64,000 nucleotides of DNA, from NCBI RefSeq assembly GCF_040115645.1, contig NC_089569.1, positions 2,356,001 to 2,420,000 on the forward strand. Reading direction: 5' to 3'. This DNA is from Euwallacea fornicatus (Eukaryota; Arthropoda; Insecta; Coleoptera; Curculionidae). The notes below the pieces were generated by a model. That model did no database searches. It saw only the letters and a list, made by a program, of their open reading frames with translations, and had not been told where the DNA came from. The first letter of the stretch is position 1. Every line of letters starts with the position of its first letter. Of the stretch, positions 23,701-35,738 are shown in pieces. The position numbers and the translations under genes are program-made.

Positions 23701-26108
23701 ATGCTTATATCATGTCCATATCTACATCAATTTTCGACAGTTCTGGAATTTCAACTCTAAAACTCCTCTAACAGAAGGATCTCTTTCGTAGGTAAGGCGT
23801 ATCGATCAAATAAACCCGCCCGGCATTACTTATTATTATCCAACGTTTCGAGGGCAGTGCGAGCCATCCTCATGCCCTTTGGGAGGAAAATTGTAGTAGT
23901 AAGTTCTCTTCTTTAAAGTAGAAGTTATTTTACAAACCACATTATTTCGTTCTATGCAATGCCAGCACACGCTCTCTTTCCTGGGCCACAAAAGGGTTCG
24001 AAACAAGCTCCTGTGCCGTAATAATAAAAATCCGACACGCCCTCAAGTGCAGCGTAAAGCGCAAAAGTACAATTAAAACAATTTTATTAAAAGCGAGTGC
24101 TGGAAGTAACTGCATAATAAAACCTGCTTTTATTTAGTTTTATTCGTATATGTGCCCGGGAGAACAAACGCTCTGGGATTTAGTCTTCTTTCAACGGGAG
24201 CCTCACTGACATCATTAATATCTTTAATGGAGGATGGTTTTTTCCTTATCTCAGTCCTGGAATTCAATAGAAAGCTCCGCATCAGCACGCAGGGTACAAT
24301 TTGATTTAATTTGTACCTGGAATATTAAACCACCTCTTCCTGGCCCATCGCAACATGCAAAGGTACGAAACACGTTTTTCCTTTTAAGGCCTATTAAATT
24401 TACATACGTTTGCATGAAATTGTGGGCAAATCTGTCTTAAGTTTGAAACATAAGAGATCACTTTTGAAGAGCAGATTTTCACGTGTCTCTTACATAGATA
24501 AATAATATTCAAATCGAAGAAAGTGCTACATGAAAAAAACTCCGAAACTATTTAATCTCTTAAACTGATGACATATGGGAGTTTTTAATTTTAAATGTGT
24601 CATTTTCCACTTAAAATGTATTTTGTACATTACTACTATAATTTTATGGACCAGATTCAAAAACTCGCGCCCCTCATCGCTGTGTGAATAATAGAATTTA
24701 TTATGGAAACGTATAAGTACACAATTCATAGCAAATGCTAAATGCAAAACATCAATCTGCCCTCTGTTGAACTGATTTTATTCATTTCTAGCGAAATAGA
24801 GTGGACATGTGCAAAATAATTAATTTTCATGTTTCTATGAATAGATAAAGGTGACAAGTTTAATAATACGAACTCTTGTAACCTTTTTTATGTTTTGAGT
24901 TGCTTTTTAGCCTTGTTCTATTCTATTCGAGGATTCAGTTGATAAGATTTTGAAGCTTTGAGGCAATGTTTGCAATTCACTATTTTAGATTGGAGAGGAT
25001 TACGAGTTTTGAAATTTATAAAACACCATTAAGTCATGTTTGAATTTTTGGATTTAGTGTGAATCGAACATACAAACAAAATAAATTATTGACGTCTTCG
25101 TGCGGTATAATACCCTTCTTCGAAGGAAAATCTCTACTCAGGCACTTAAAAAGAATAAAGTCATAATTAAACTCGATTTTATTGTTCGTTCGAAGCAAGG
25201 CGAGATGAAATTATTCATTAATCAAAAAGAAAGGGATCTGATAATAAAGGCGGTCCGGAGAACTGGGAGCATTTGCGCCAGAATTTAAGAAATATTTTCT
25301 GCCCTTTGTTCCAGACATAATGGGCCTTTCCTAATTAAAACAAAAAGTATGGAAAACCACAAAAAAATTGGGCGTTAAGTGTTTACATGGTTCTTTAGTA
25401 GACAGGCCAGAAAAATGGCGATTCTTATCTCGTCTCCCATATTTTTCCTATAAATTGCAGATTTAGTTCCATTGTATCTGGAAAGAAAGCTCTGCAATTT
25501 AATAAAATGCAATCCAATAAAGCTCGATATCATTGTTCAAAGACGAGTGAGCTTTTTCTTCTCCCATTTTTCCGTTATTATTTCGGTTTTTATTTATCAT
25601 TTAGGACGCTTGTCGAATACTAAAGCAGATTACTCTGAAAAGCAAGATGAAGAATTCAAAAGTTATTTAGGGTTAAAAATTCTATAAATTGAATTTCTAT
25701 ATGAAACTTTTCATCTTTTATAGATAGATACTAATCCTAAGGCTAAAAAAGAATCGAAAGGGCCAGAGTCTTCTTGCGGCAAAATTGGCTATGAATAATA
25801 AAATCCTTCTGATTCGGTACAGTTTAAAGAAAGCCCGAGCTGCTCTTTCGATGCCGCTTTTTTCCCTTCATCTTCTCCGAGGGGCATTTCCAATGTAAAT
25901 TGTTGAATTCTATTTTCTTACTGCCCGAGGCCATTTTATCAGTACTGTGATTTTTGTCGATTGAATCCGGCGTTTTCCATTCAATGCATTCGATATCATG
26001 TTTATTCTGCAGTTGTTTACTCCATCTGGCGGATACGCGACGCGATACGAGTTTTATTATATGAATGGTAAACCGTTAATATACCGAAGTTTAAATACCA
26101 TTTGTATA
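20758..26108. other. Long noncoding stretch
   Basis: No supported gene over 5.3 kb apart from a GA/G simple repeat near 21.9 kb. A 'GCCTGTATG' near 23555 resembles element termini but has no visible partner. Several short open frames lack domains or exon borders. Confidence 0.5.
21909..21951. repeat. GA tract followed by an 11-G run
   Basis: A (GA)n-type tract at about 21909-21936, then 11 consecutive G at 21941-21951. It is simple sequence. The G run may be length-variable or a sequencing weak point. Confidence 0.9.
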
Positions 26109-28028
26109 GAACGCTGGTAAAAAATATTGCAATACATTTTTAACTTTCAAAAACCTGATATATTAAAAAAAATGCTTAAACACGTATAATTTTAATTTAC
26201 AAAACGAATTTAATGAATTATTTTTAATGGTAAAATTTGTCACCTCTTTCCAGCCATCATTACTCACTTTTTATTTTCAAATGAAAAGGTGCCCATTGTA
26301 ATATATCAGATGAAAGGTAATTTAACAAAGAACACAACAGTATCCTTAGAACTAAAATTTGATATACAGTTTTCATAAAAATACAATTATTTGATACAAC
26401 ATAAAGTAACTCACTATTATATTAAATAAAATTTAAATTCCTGCAATAGATACTCAAATTAGACTCCAGTAACAACTTGCTAATAACTATGCGGTTCCTC
26501 GAACTCTTTTATGAAACGACTCAATATTGCTTCTATTATTGATTATAATTCGGCATGAATTCAAAGACACAAATCATCTAAATTTTATGGTGTATCATTG
26601 TAAACTGAATTTTTTGAGTGACTCCAGAAAAAAGAATTTACCAGAATAAAGAGATCGTGATGGTCATCTTATTACGCCCCTTCTACCTATTCGTCTTCTA
26701 GAGAAAATCTCATCAAAATACTCTGTCACAGCCATTGCATAAAGTGGTGGTGCACCATCTTTTTGAAATTAAACAATGTTGGGTACTTATTCCTCATTTT
26801 CTCCAGAAAAAAATGGTGGAACTATTTCGTTTTACAATAGGTGCGTTATTTAAGATTCTCTTTCATGAAAAATGGACTGAAGAACCGATGGCCGATTATC
26901 CTCATTCCTACATTGAGTTTTCACGAATATTATGTACGCAGAGTCTACATCTAATGAGGTTTATTTTTGGCCCAGTAGCGACAATTATGTCAGTGAATAG
27001 ATCCATTTAACCAAAAACTTGCTTCATTCAAAAATAATATTCTTGAAAAGAGCCGATTTTCCCGAATGCCCTTTTCCCATCAATTCACAAAATTCCGTTC
27101 TGCTATCAAAATCTTCCGGCGTCAACTCTATAGTAAGAAAAATTGTGAATGGATGAAATTTTTTTCGTTTTAAGAGGTCGCTTAATGATTTTCCAGATAC
27201 ATCAAATTCATCGGCAAGTCTGCCGGTGGACTGTATAGGGTTTTCACCGATAGATAAAATAATGTCTAGTGCTTTATAGCCACCAGTTGCTGTTTGAGGT
27301 TTTCCACATTTTAAAGCAGCTTTCACATTACCAATTTGTTGAATTTTTTTATTAGTCCGATATGTTACACTTCTATTAACTATTATTATTCTGTAACTTC
27401 TATTAACCGGTCCGGACGTTTCTCATTCAATACGGGGCTTATCTCTTCGTAGGGTCTTTTGCAATCTCGATACCCTAAAAACATTAAAATTTCAATTCAT
27501 TGCTTCTTGGATAAGCGATCCTTGTTCTTGATATTCTAACTATGGTACATTCCTAATAACTAAATTCGAATACTAATGCGTTTTAAGGAGACCAAAATCT
27601 TTTGTATCCAAAGAATGTTTTACAGTGAACACGATTTGGAATTTCTAGGTCTTATTGTCATTTTTTCACGCTCTTTCAAAGTGAAACAAGAATGGGTTGT
27701 CTATTTATGAAGCAAAGATTAAAACTTTTGATCTTTTTAGAATCTGTTTTTTCCTATTTTTGTATGAAAACTGCAGATCTAAATTTAGCTCTGAATACGC
27801 CGTTGTATCCCTTATAGACTTACCTTTCACTTGACACACTACAATGTATGCCTTTCCATTTAAAAATCAAAAGTTAGTAGGGCTAGCTGGACAGCGGTGA
27901 AAGATTTAAACGTTGAAAACAATGCATTAAATGCCTTTTTTTAAATAAAATTTTACGCATTTAAGCATTTTTTTTTAATATCGGGTGTATTAAAAATAAA
28001 CGAGTTGCAATACTTTTTACAAGCGCTG
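26109..28028 (-). mobile_element. Fossil long-TIR Tc1/mariner-superfamily transposon, copy B
   Basis: About 1.9 kb. It is the same family as 2954-4716 but inverted. Termini resemble CAGCGCTTGTAAAAA; the left end is mutated to GAACGCTGGTAAAAA. TA is present on the left (26107-26108); on the right 'GATA' follows, so the duplicated TA there may be mutated. Terminal inverted repeats extend about 240 bp, including 'cccattgtaatatatcagatgaaagg' on the left and its diverged inverse near 27830. On the minus strand, transposase relics include 'CGKPQTATGG' near 27295, 'DEFDVSGKSLSDLLK' near 27190 and 'LTPEDFDS' near 27110. Further pieces of the catalytic region near 26750 are broken by stops. Copy B keeps a 100-codon open stretch (27024-27326), so it is slightly less decayed there than copy A. 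Confidence 0.85.
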
Positions 28029-28879
28029 GATATGTTACGTCGCTCAAATCGCTCGTGTCTCCATCTAACGACTAAAACGTAGGTAGAAGTTTAGGTACAT
28101 CACGTACAGATAGCACTACCAAACATTGAAGAGTTGAAGCAAAAAGTGAATAAGTCCACTTCGGGGCGGATTTGTACTAAAACAATCATCCAAAAAAGAG
28201 GGAAAAGCCCTAAAACGTGATGTCACAGCTGATATAGTCCTTTCTTCCCCTTTTTTCGTTGCAGAAGGCATCGAACCGATTCGCCCCGGCTGCGGACAGG
28301 TTAAGCCTCATGTTAGATTCATGAACAGTCGAGAAAATGACAAACGTTGCTCGTCCCATTTCAGATTCTCCGAGTAACATTAAACCCTTTCTTTTCCGGC
28401 CGAATCTATGAATGTTTTCATTTCTATGCGCGTTCAAAAATTTAAGGACATGAGGGAGATTTATGTTCCCACTACGTAAGCCGTACAGCGGCATACGTGG
28501 CCTGATATTTTCCTTTTAAGCAGGTCTGATAAATAAAAACACCCCCGACTGCCTTAAATATCCATTATTGAGTGAATTTACGAACTTTTAAGACGGAAAA
28601 TGGGACGAATGGAACTGGATTCTATCAAACATTCATAGAGGACGGATGAACGAGGGTATTTTGTTATTATTATTATTGTTTCGGAGGTAGAAAGCCTGAT
28701 TTAGATCTTGACAGGGAAGTTCTTTAGACCTCATATTTTTATCGATTTCAAAAACCGTTCATTATTGTATTTTCTACCAAAAATCATTATCATAACCAAC
28801 TACAAGCTCAATACCATCAAACTGAGAGTTCCATTGAGTTTTATGTTGTCCTGGCAAATGGCTCCGAGTTTTTAAGAAG

Positions 28880-30250
28880 ATGCCTCCACTGCACTTTCAT
28901 TCGACGCGAACCAGACACGTCCATAATATGACCTAAGCATGTTATAAAAAATGAAAAATATCACAAGAGAGCTCGTCCGAGCCCTTAGCAAAGGGCGGAT
29001 GTTATTCTCAGTCTCATTTCTGTTTAGTGTTATTTTTACCTCGTTTTAAGTGTCCTCTATCAATAAGAAAACGAGCACGTTCGGCAAAACAACTGAAAAT
29101 AATAACCTTATTTTAAATTATTTGATTTTTTTTATTCGTAAAAAAAAGTTTCAAATTCTCTCATTTCCGAAGAGTTGCAGAACCGAAAGGAGTCAGGATC
29201 CGCGTGATCTTTTATCTTATTAGATTGTCTAAGTGCCCTCTGTAATCTGCTATATTTGACGCTTTCTCATGTTTCAAATCAAAGTCGCACATAGTGCGAG
29301 TTTAAACCTACAAATTAGTGAAAAAAGCTAGTTTTCTCCGATTTCTAAAAATTGCCACAAACCAATAAAATCAAAATCTGGACCTTCTTTTATTCTAGTA
29401 GGCAGATCTGATTGTCCTCTATAATACGCTAAATTCAAACTTTCATTCGATTTAAACCAGAGGCTCATGTGAACAAAATCAGAACCCTACTCAGGCCAAG
29501 TTGTTGAATAATAGCTTATGCTTGGTTCACCTAAACTCGAGCCTCATAAGTTTTAAGTCCATAAGAAATGTATTCCTATCATAATAATAGCATTTTGACA
29601 TATACAAATTCCTTATGTGTATTCGTACATGCGAGGGTGGGATTTAACAAAACCGAGCCCAATCCATGATTCAACCACTCGGCCGGCAAGGCAAAGATCT
29701 GAATTGGAATTTTCCTAATATGTAAAAAATTGTAATATCGAAATTAGTCGAGATCTGTATGATCTTTTCTTTTTAAGATGATGTTAAAGGTCGATCATAA
29801 TCTGTTAAATTGACACTCTCGTTTGACTAAAGTCACAGGCGCATGCAGTCTAAATCTGACTGATGCTGAAATCCAAGTAAATTAAGCGTTCTTGCCCTGA
29901 TTTTGGTAAATTCCAAAACCCAGGTGAAGAGTAAAGTTCTGCAGGTTGTTTTAGTCCGAAAGGGAGCTAGCTCTGGGTGTCTTCTATACTCTTTCAAATT
30001 GATAATCCCACTGCATCGAAACCAGAGGCTCAAGTAGTGCAGATTTATAGCTACTAACCAGGGAAGAAATACGGTTTTAAATTCCTGAACAATTACAAAA
30101 TCTGGATGTTTCTTTTCGAAAAATGGCTCTCATTGTCGGCTATTCGCTGCCAAGTCATCACTCTCACCCGACTCAAACCAGTATAGCACGTGGCCTGAAT
30201 TCGAAACACATTAATTTCCTAAAGTATTAGACCAGAGATTTCAATGCAAT
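28880..30250. repeat. Decayed tandem array, unit about 185 bp
   Basis: At least six diverged units in direct orientation. Comparable points ('tgtcctctataatacgct' and its variants) fall at about 28881, 29234, 29413, 29787, 29978 and 30125. Spacings are near 180-190 bp or twice that, and the last is 147. Each unit reads roughly: TTTT-rich start, 'gatct', 'tgtcctctataatctgctaaattgacactctcattcgactcaaaccagaggctca' in mutated form, then 'tttaaacct'. Units at 29413 and 29978 share AACCAGAGGCTCA exactly. The array is not coding and has no transposon ends. It looks like an ancient satellite remnant. Confidence 0.7.
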
Positions 30251-30255
30251 AACTT

Positions 30256-32339
30256 CCTACACAACTTGTGACATGTCTTTTACAGGACACGGACACACTC
30301 AAGTTGGATATCTAAGGCTCCTGCCCTTCAAGAGAAATGTCAAGGATTCAAAATTAAGGTAAATAGCTGCAGGATGAAGGATAAGGGTTATAATAAAAAA
30401 ACCTTCTTGGTTATTTATTATGACCCTCATTCTTATTGCAATATTATTAAAATTTCCGTTATTTGAGGCGTCCTATACTCCAGATGCAAAACAGGCCAAT
30501 TACGCTTTAGAGGGTCATTAAAGGGATTTGCAAAGGGCAAAAACCAAGTACATTCTTATTATTCCGCAGGAACAGAGTTGAAAAATGCACCCAGGTCACG
30601 GAAAAGCCTCTAATCCTAACGTACGGCGGTATTATCATAAAGAAAGTCTGGAAATGCCCCTAGGTGGCACCGTTATCGCATCGCCCGTTATTTACTTCGT
30701 TAGAGTAATTTTGATTAAGAGGATTTAGGCACGGAGAGTAGGGCGGTTTGGGACTGAAAACTCAGCAAAATGTCTCGAATCCCGCACATTTCCGAGGAAC
30801 TAATTAAAGCAAGAAACGAGAAACCTTTAATTGCTTTAATACTGTGTTTTTGAGTCTTTTAACCATCTAGTAAAACTAGGTAAGTGCTAGAACAATGGTT
30901 TAGCAGTATGTCAGGTCGAGTTTTTGTCCTTTAAAGCGATCTCTTCCATGGTTTCTAAACTTGCTCTCAAAACTTGTTCTGAATCAAACCTACATTAACC
31001 TAATCCAGTTTCTGTTTAGGGTCATAGAAACCCAACAACACTAATTTCTCACAGCTTACGCCCTTCGCTTATAATTGCTTCGTATATTATGATAATGACG
31101 ATATCATTTCTTGAAGCAAAGTTTACTAATATCAGAGACATAACACATTTGCGAAACTTTCCAGATATTATATTATTATGCTGATGATCTATTGGTTATT
31201 AGTCAGAGGAATGTAATTGGCAATTTATTCGATGATACTGCGGAAAATCGAGATCGTTTGTTTGTCGGAAAAACAAAGGTAAATTAATTTATTTCTGCAT
31301 ATATTTGAGCCCTCTTTATAGTAATATTTCGAAATTATTATCGGCAGTAATTAATTTTTCATTTTAAATCGAAAAGTGTCCTAAAACCGTAATTTATTAC
31401 TCCGCATTGTTAACTAGCACTTTGCCTTATCTATTAAAGATTATGAATTCAATTTGGGAAGCCCCACGTAATTTATCATCACCCGGTGGTTTAACTAGGC
31501 TTTAATAGTAAAGATGGCTTTCTTGTCGGTTTCTGAATACAGATTAGATTCCCAACTTGTTTTAGAAACATGAAATAATGATGTGTTAATGATGCAGCCT
31601 TGCATCTACAGTTGGAGAAGAGTAATACGAGTTCAACAAACTTGCTGGTCTTTCAAGTCTCGTTTTTCTATTGTCCTTTTATATGGTAAATCACGGCTGT
31701 AATGGCTACTAACGGTTTTGAGCTTAAATCGAACCTTCCATTAACTGTACACCCGCATTGCAAATATAATATAGGTACAAACTACTGAACCTCCATCAGA
31801 ATTGGTTAAGCATTGTATGATTTCTGTTGTTGACTCATCTTTTAGTTTTATGCTGTTTCTCCCTTTTGAAGCAAAAATCTCTTCCCCTTTTAACATCACA
31901 TTTAATATGCGAAAAAAATCCCGAAAAAAAGCACGTACAAAAGGCTTTTTCTGCAATAATAAACAGGAGAATTTTTCACAAAAACTCGAGCTATTTTAAT
32001 TTTTAACTGTGCCCGAATAAAGCATATTAAAGTATTTGTAGTATGTTTTGCATTTATAAAACTTAGTCCTCGTAATAACTGTCATATAAAACAAATTTTC
32101 GAAGTGAAATGTGTATTTTTGTATTGTTCGAGGAGGCTTTTAACGTAAGAGATTTTCTTTTCACCAAAGATTGAAGATGAGTGGCATTATTGAGTTAAAA
32201 AGGGAATATCTCAAAGTAGATGGAATCGATATTTATGAGCTAAGATTAGAGCAGAAATTCTGTTTGGTCTGTGAGTGAGATAGCAAACATAAAAAACCTC
32301 TAAATTCATAGTTACGTGAGGAATTTTTCAATAAAAAAA
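30256..32339. other. Noncoding stretch holding one duplicated element
   Basis: No supported gene. It contains copy 2 of the duplicated noncoding element at 30576-30715, listed separately. The rest shows no repeat or domain that I recognise. Confidence 0.5.
30576..30715. repeat. Duplicated noncoding element, copy 2
   Basis: Direct match to 20631-20757, about 9.9 kb away. The best block (30594-30645) differs from copy 1 by only a few substitutions and one inserted base over about 51 bp. Both copies contain CTAATCCTAA and GGCGGTATTATCATAAAG. An extra roughly 10 bp lies after the core in this copy. Its function is unknown. Confidence 0.75.
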
Positions 32340-32780
32340 AAATAAAACGAAAATAAATTGAACAAGGTATGGGAAACATAGTAATACATATAATTTTCTT
32401 TAAATAAATGGTTTTCAGTGACCAAAAATACACACGGCATCCCATTGTAAAAATCATTCTTTTGAATGGCAGCATCAAAGATAGAGCAAATTGCACATTT
32501 CTGGTAAAGCTCCGCTACAAAGGCTGTTTAAGGTAAGTCCAAAACGGTTCAAGTTAGGTATAGGAACGGCCATGGTATAAATAATCCTCTTCAAATTTTC
32601 GATCGAAAAGGCCAGAAAGATGGAAAGTGCAAATTCTAAATCTTTGACAAATTTCCAATACCAAGGTGTTTTTAGAGTACTACACATCAAAAATTACAAG
32701 AGTGCAAAAATAATCCCCTTTAAATATGACTTTTATATATCGATAAATGTACAGGGTGACCTATTTAAAAAAATCATGCT
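32340..32780. repeat. Probable dispersed-repeat remnant
   Basis: Two or three loosely similar segments follow each other, for example 'aaggtatgggaaacatagtaatacat' at about 32365 and 'taggtataggaacggccatggtataa' at about 32555. Near the right side, a 24-nt stretch beginning ACAGGGTGACC (32751-32774) is identical to 37591-37614. The two overlapping minus-strand open frames here mirror the internal repetition and are not supported as genes. Confidence 0.35.
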
Positions 32781-34313
32781 TGTGTCATGCTGTGAATATA
32801 TTAGGCAAATTTTCTCCTTTCCTGCCAGAGCTTTGCACCTCCAAAACTGTAAGAGATATGTATAGCGACAGGTATACTAGGAATAACATCTTATAAATTT
32901 TCATACGGTAATAGAATAAGTAATGCCCAGTCGCGTTTCCCACCTTCAAACTACCACATATTTGAATTGAAAACTTTCAGGAATTCAGCGGCCAATGGCT
33001 TTTAAATGAAACTGAAATAAAAGACTGAAAATATTTAACTGAAATGGTTTCATTTTGTTGTCATTCAGGCCCAGTGGTAGAAAAATTCAATTATTCAGTG
33101 TCGCACAAATATTACTGAAATGTTTGGTATTGGGAGAACTCGAAAATTGAAACTGTACCGTTTTCAATGGCCGGTTGGAAACATGAAAAGCTCGGTTTTT
33201 ATGTTAACAATGATGATGGAATTATTTACGTAACTAAAAAATATGCGAGTTTCAAACAGAAAAGGAAATTTTATAGAATTTAGTGCATGTCTGCATCATT
33301 TCGAGGGTGTCCGGAGCATTGCGAATATCTCCGGTTATCAGTGAAAATAGGACGCATCCAAACAGCTCTACTAGATAACTCCCTCATATTGTGGTCTTAA
33401 ATAAAAATCCGGGTTTAAAGCTGTCGCTTCTGCATATTCGACAATTCCATTCAAAACCCCACTCCTGCGGCTTATTTTTAACCATAGTAATTGCCTTGCG
33501 GGTTGCAAAGTATCATATGTACTCTGCCTGGTCTGAAAAAGAGGAGCTAAATATGTCAAGTGTGCACAGCAATGTATTCCAGGCATGATACTCATCAGCA
33601 TATTAAAATGCCTCTTGCGAAAACAATTTTCGAGTAGCTTGTCAGTTGGAAAACAAGGATTAAAAGTGCATTTTTACGTATTCAGCTGCATTTATTCCTC
33701 CCTTCATGAAAACCGAAAAACCCTTTTCAGAGAACTTGGCAGCGATGCATCTTTGTTAGAAATTTTTACTTACAAGGAAAGTTTAAAACAACGTCGGTCA
33801 TTAAGTTTGCTAATTGACTTTTTAATTAAACTTTAGACCAAACTCCTTAATGCCAACGCTCACTTTCCTCCAGATAAAAAATTAAGTTACGATTTAGATG
33901 AAAACTTGTTTGCAGTTTAAATTGCTTTCGGTTAAATATTGAGTTGCCACGGTTGAAAGTTCGGGAATATTGTTCCACTTTAGCTCCATGAATTATGTAA
34001 ATTTTAAGCCTTCACTATTCTTCTTTTCCGGGCTTTCGGAAGACCATGATAACAATCATAATCTTATCAACTGGATCTAAACTATTCCAGTCACTTTGAT
34101 CTAACAATGATCAGGCTTACGGTCGATGCAGACGATAAGGGAATGAGTATACAGAGTGTTCGATTCGATAAATCATACTTTTAAGAGGCGGAAAGCAGGA
34201 ATTTTGACTATGAGAAAGAAGGTGAGTGCATTTTTAGCAAACCGACTCTACAGAGGCCTGTTCACGGCTGTGTAACTGAAAAATCGGAAGAGCTAGGTAG
34301 AGCGACGATAATA
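32781..34313. other. Noncoding stretch
   Basis: No supported gene. Near 33330 a piece 'gaatatctccggttatcagtgaaaat' resembles part of the intronic tandem unit at 55121, so a fragment of that repeat family may lie here. Confidence 0.45.
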
Positions 34314-35738
34314 CACTGACTTTCAAAAAAACCGCAACACCAAGAAGAACGCATTGTATGTATTTGAAATTTTGGTATGATTTTAGACTTGTAAAGAGAA
34401 AAAAATGATAAAAATTTCAAGTTCGTATTTTAAAGCGATATGAAGTTTTTCTTTACTTTTTTATCTGTGACGATCGTTCTTTTTGCAGATTTTTTTACAG
34501 GCGGATAGCGATAAAGGTATTATTGTCAATACCATATTGAACGTGTGGTAGTGCAAAATGCCTCGTGTACGCCAAAATGCAGTTTATCGTCAGTTAACTC
34601 CCTTTGAAAGGGGAAGAATTGTTGGTGTGCATGAGGCAGATTTACCTTTCCGCGAAATTGCACGTAGATTGGATCGAAACGCATCAACAGTGCTAAGAGC
34701 TTGGAGAGATTGGTCTAACGAAGGGTCAGTAAATCGTCATCGTGGTAGAGGCCGTCCAAGAATGACGCGAATACCAGCGACTTCGTCGTTCAGCGACAGG
34801 CGCCCCGTTTGAAACAATTCCGTCTCTTGGTGCTAACTGGGCAGCCACCCTAAATCGAAGGGTCACCCTTAGTACGATGTATCGCAGAATTCGAAGTTTT
34901 GGATCAAATTCATGTCGTCCTATGCGTCGGCTTCCATTATCACGAAACCACAGGGTGGCCCGACTGGAGTGGTGTCGTCTGAGAGTGCAATGGGTGGATG
35001 AGTGGAGAAGAATCGTGTTCAGTGATGAGAGCCGATTTTGTTTATGGCGATCTGATGGACGGTTACGTGTTAGAAGGCACATTGGAGAGCGATTAAATTT
35101 GAACTTTTTGGAAAGGCGTCATTCTGGTTTAACACCAGGTGTCATGGTTTGGGGTGCCATCCAGTATGGTAGTCGGTCTCCTCTTGTTTCCATTTATGAT
35201 AGATTAAATGCTCAGAGGTACATTAATAGCGTCTTAAAACCGGTTCTTGTACCATACATGTACGACCATCCTGGAAGCACATTTCAACAGGATAATGCGC
35301 GACCACATGTAGCCAACGATACTTTGAGGTATTTGGAAGCTGAAAATTTGGATGCTTTGCCTTGGCCAGCTCGGTCTCCAGATTTGTCCCCAATAGAGCA
35401 TGTATGGGATATAATGGGTCGGAGACTTCAACGTTTAGCTCGCCCTCCAGAGACCATAGATGAACTCCGCGAGCAGGTGCAGATTGCCTGGGATACAATA
35501 CCACAGGAAGATATTGACAATTTAATTTTAAGCATGCCACGTCGCTTACAGGAATGTATTAATTTAAGAGGAGATACCACCCATTATTAAATTATTATGA
35601 AATTTTTTCACTTATTCAGAATAATTTTTTTTTGATATTTTGATCGTTTTTATCTATTACCCGACCCAACGTAATGCCAGAATTTCAAACGTGTACGATG
35701 TGCTCTTCTTGGTGTTGCGGTTTTTTTGAAAGTTAGTG
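34314..35738 (+). mobile_element. Nearly intact Tc1-family transposon
   Basis: Element of 1425 bp flanked by TA (34312-34313 and 35739-35740). Terminal inverted repeats start CACTGACTTTCAAAAAAACC on the left and CACTAACTTTCAAAAAAACC on the right. Over the first 36 positions they differ at only one. One transposase reading frame runs on the plus strand from 34558 to 35590 and is broken by a single frameshift near 34770. The high arm identity and single lesion point to a recent insertion. It could still be moved by a related intact transposase, since its ends look functional. Confidence 0.95.
34558..35590 (+). pseudogene. Tc1 transposase, one frameshift
   Basis: Tc1-family transposase, the enzyme that cuts and pastes the surrounding element. 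The first part (34558 to about 34770) encodes the paired-like helix-turn-helix DNA-binding region, with 'LTPFERGRIVGVHEA' and a GRPR AT-hook-like motif near residue 65. A small indel near 34770 shifts the frame, and reading resumes at about 34775. The second part carries the catalytic core: first D in 'IVFSDESRF', second D in 'FQQDNARPH', and E in 'SPDLSPIEHVWD'. Thirty-four residues separate the second D from the E, i.e. a DD34E triad. It ends at the TAA at 35588-35590. All three catalytic residues remain, but the frameshift would prevent a full product unless it is a sequencing error. Confidence 0.93.
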
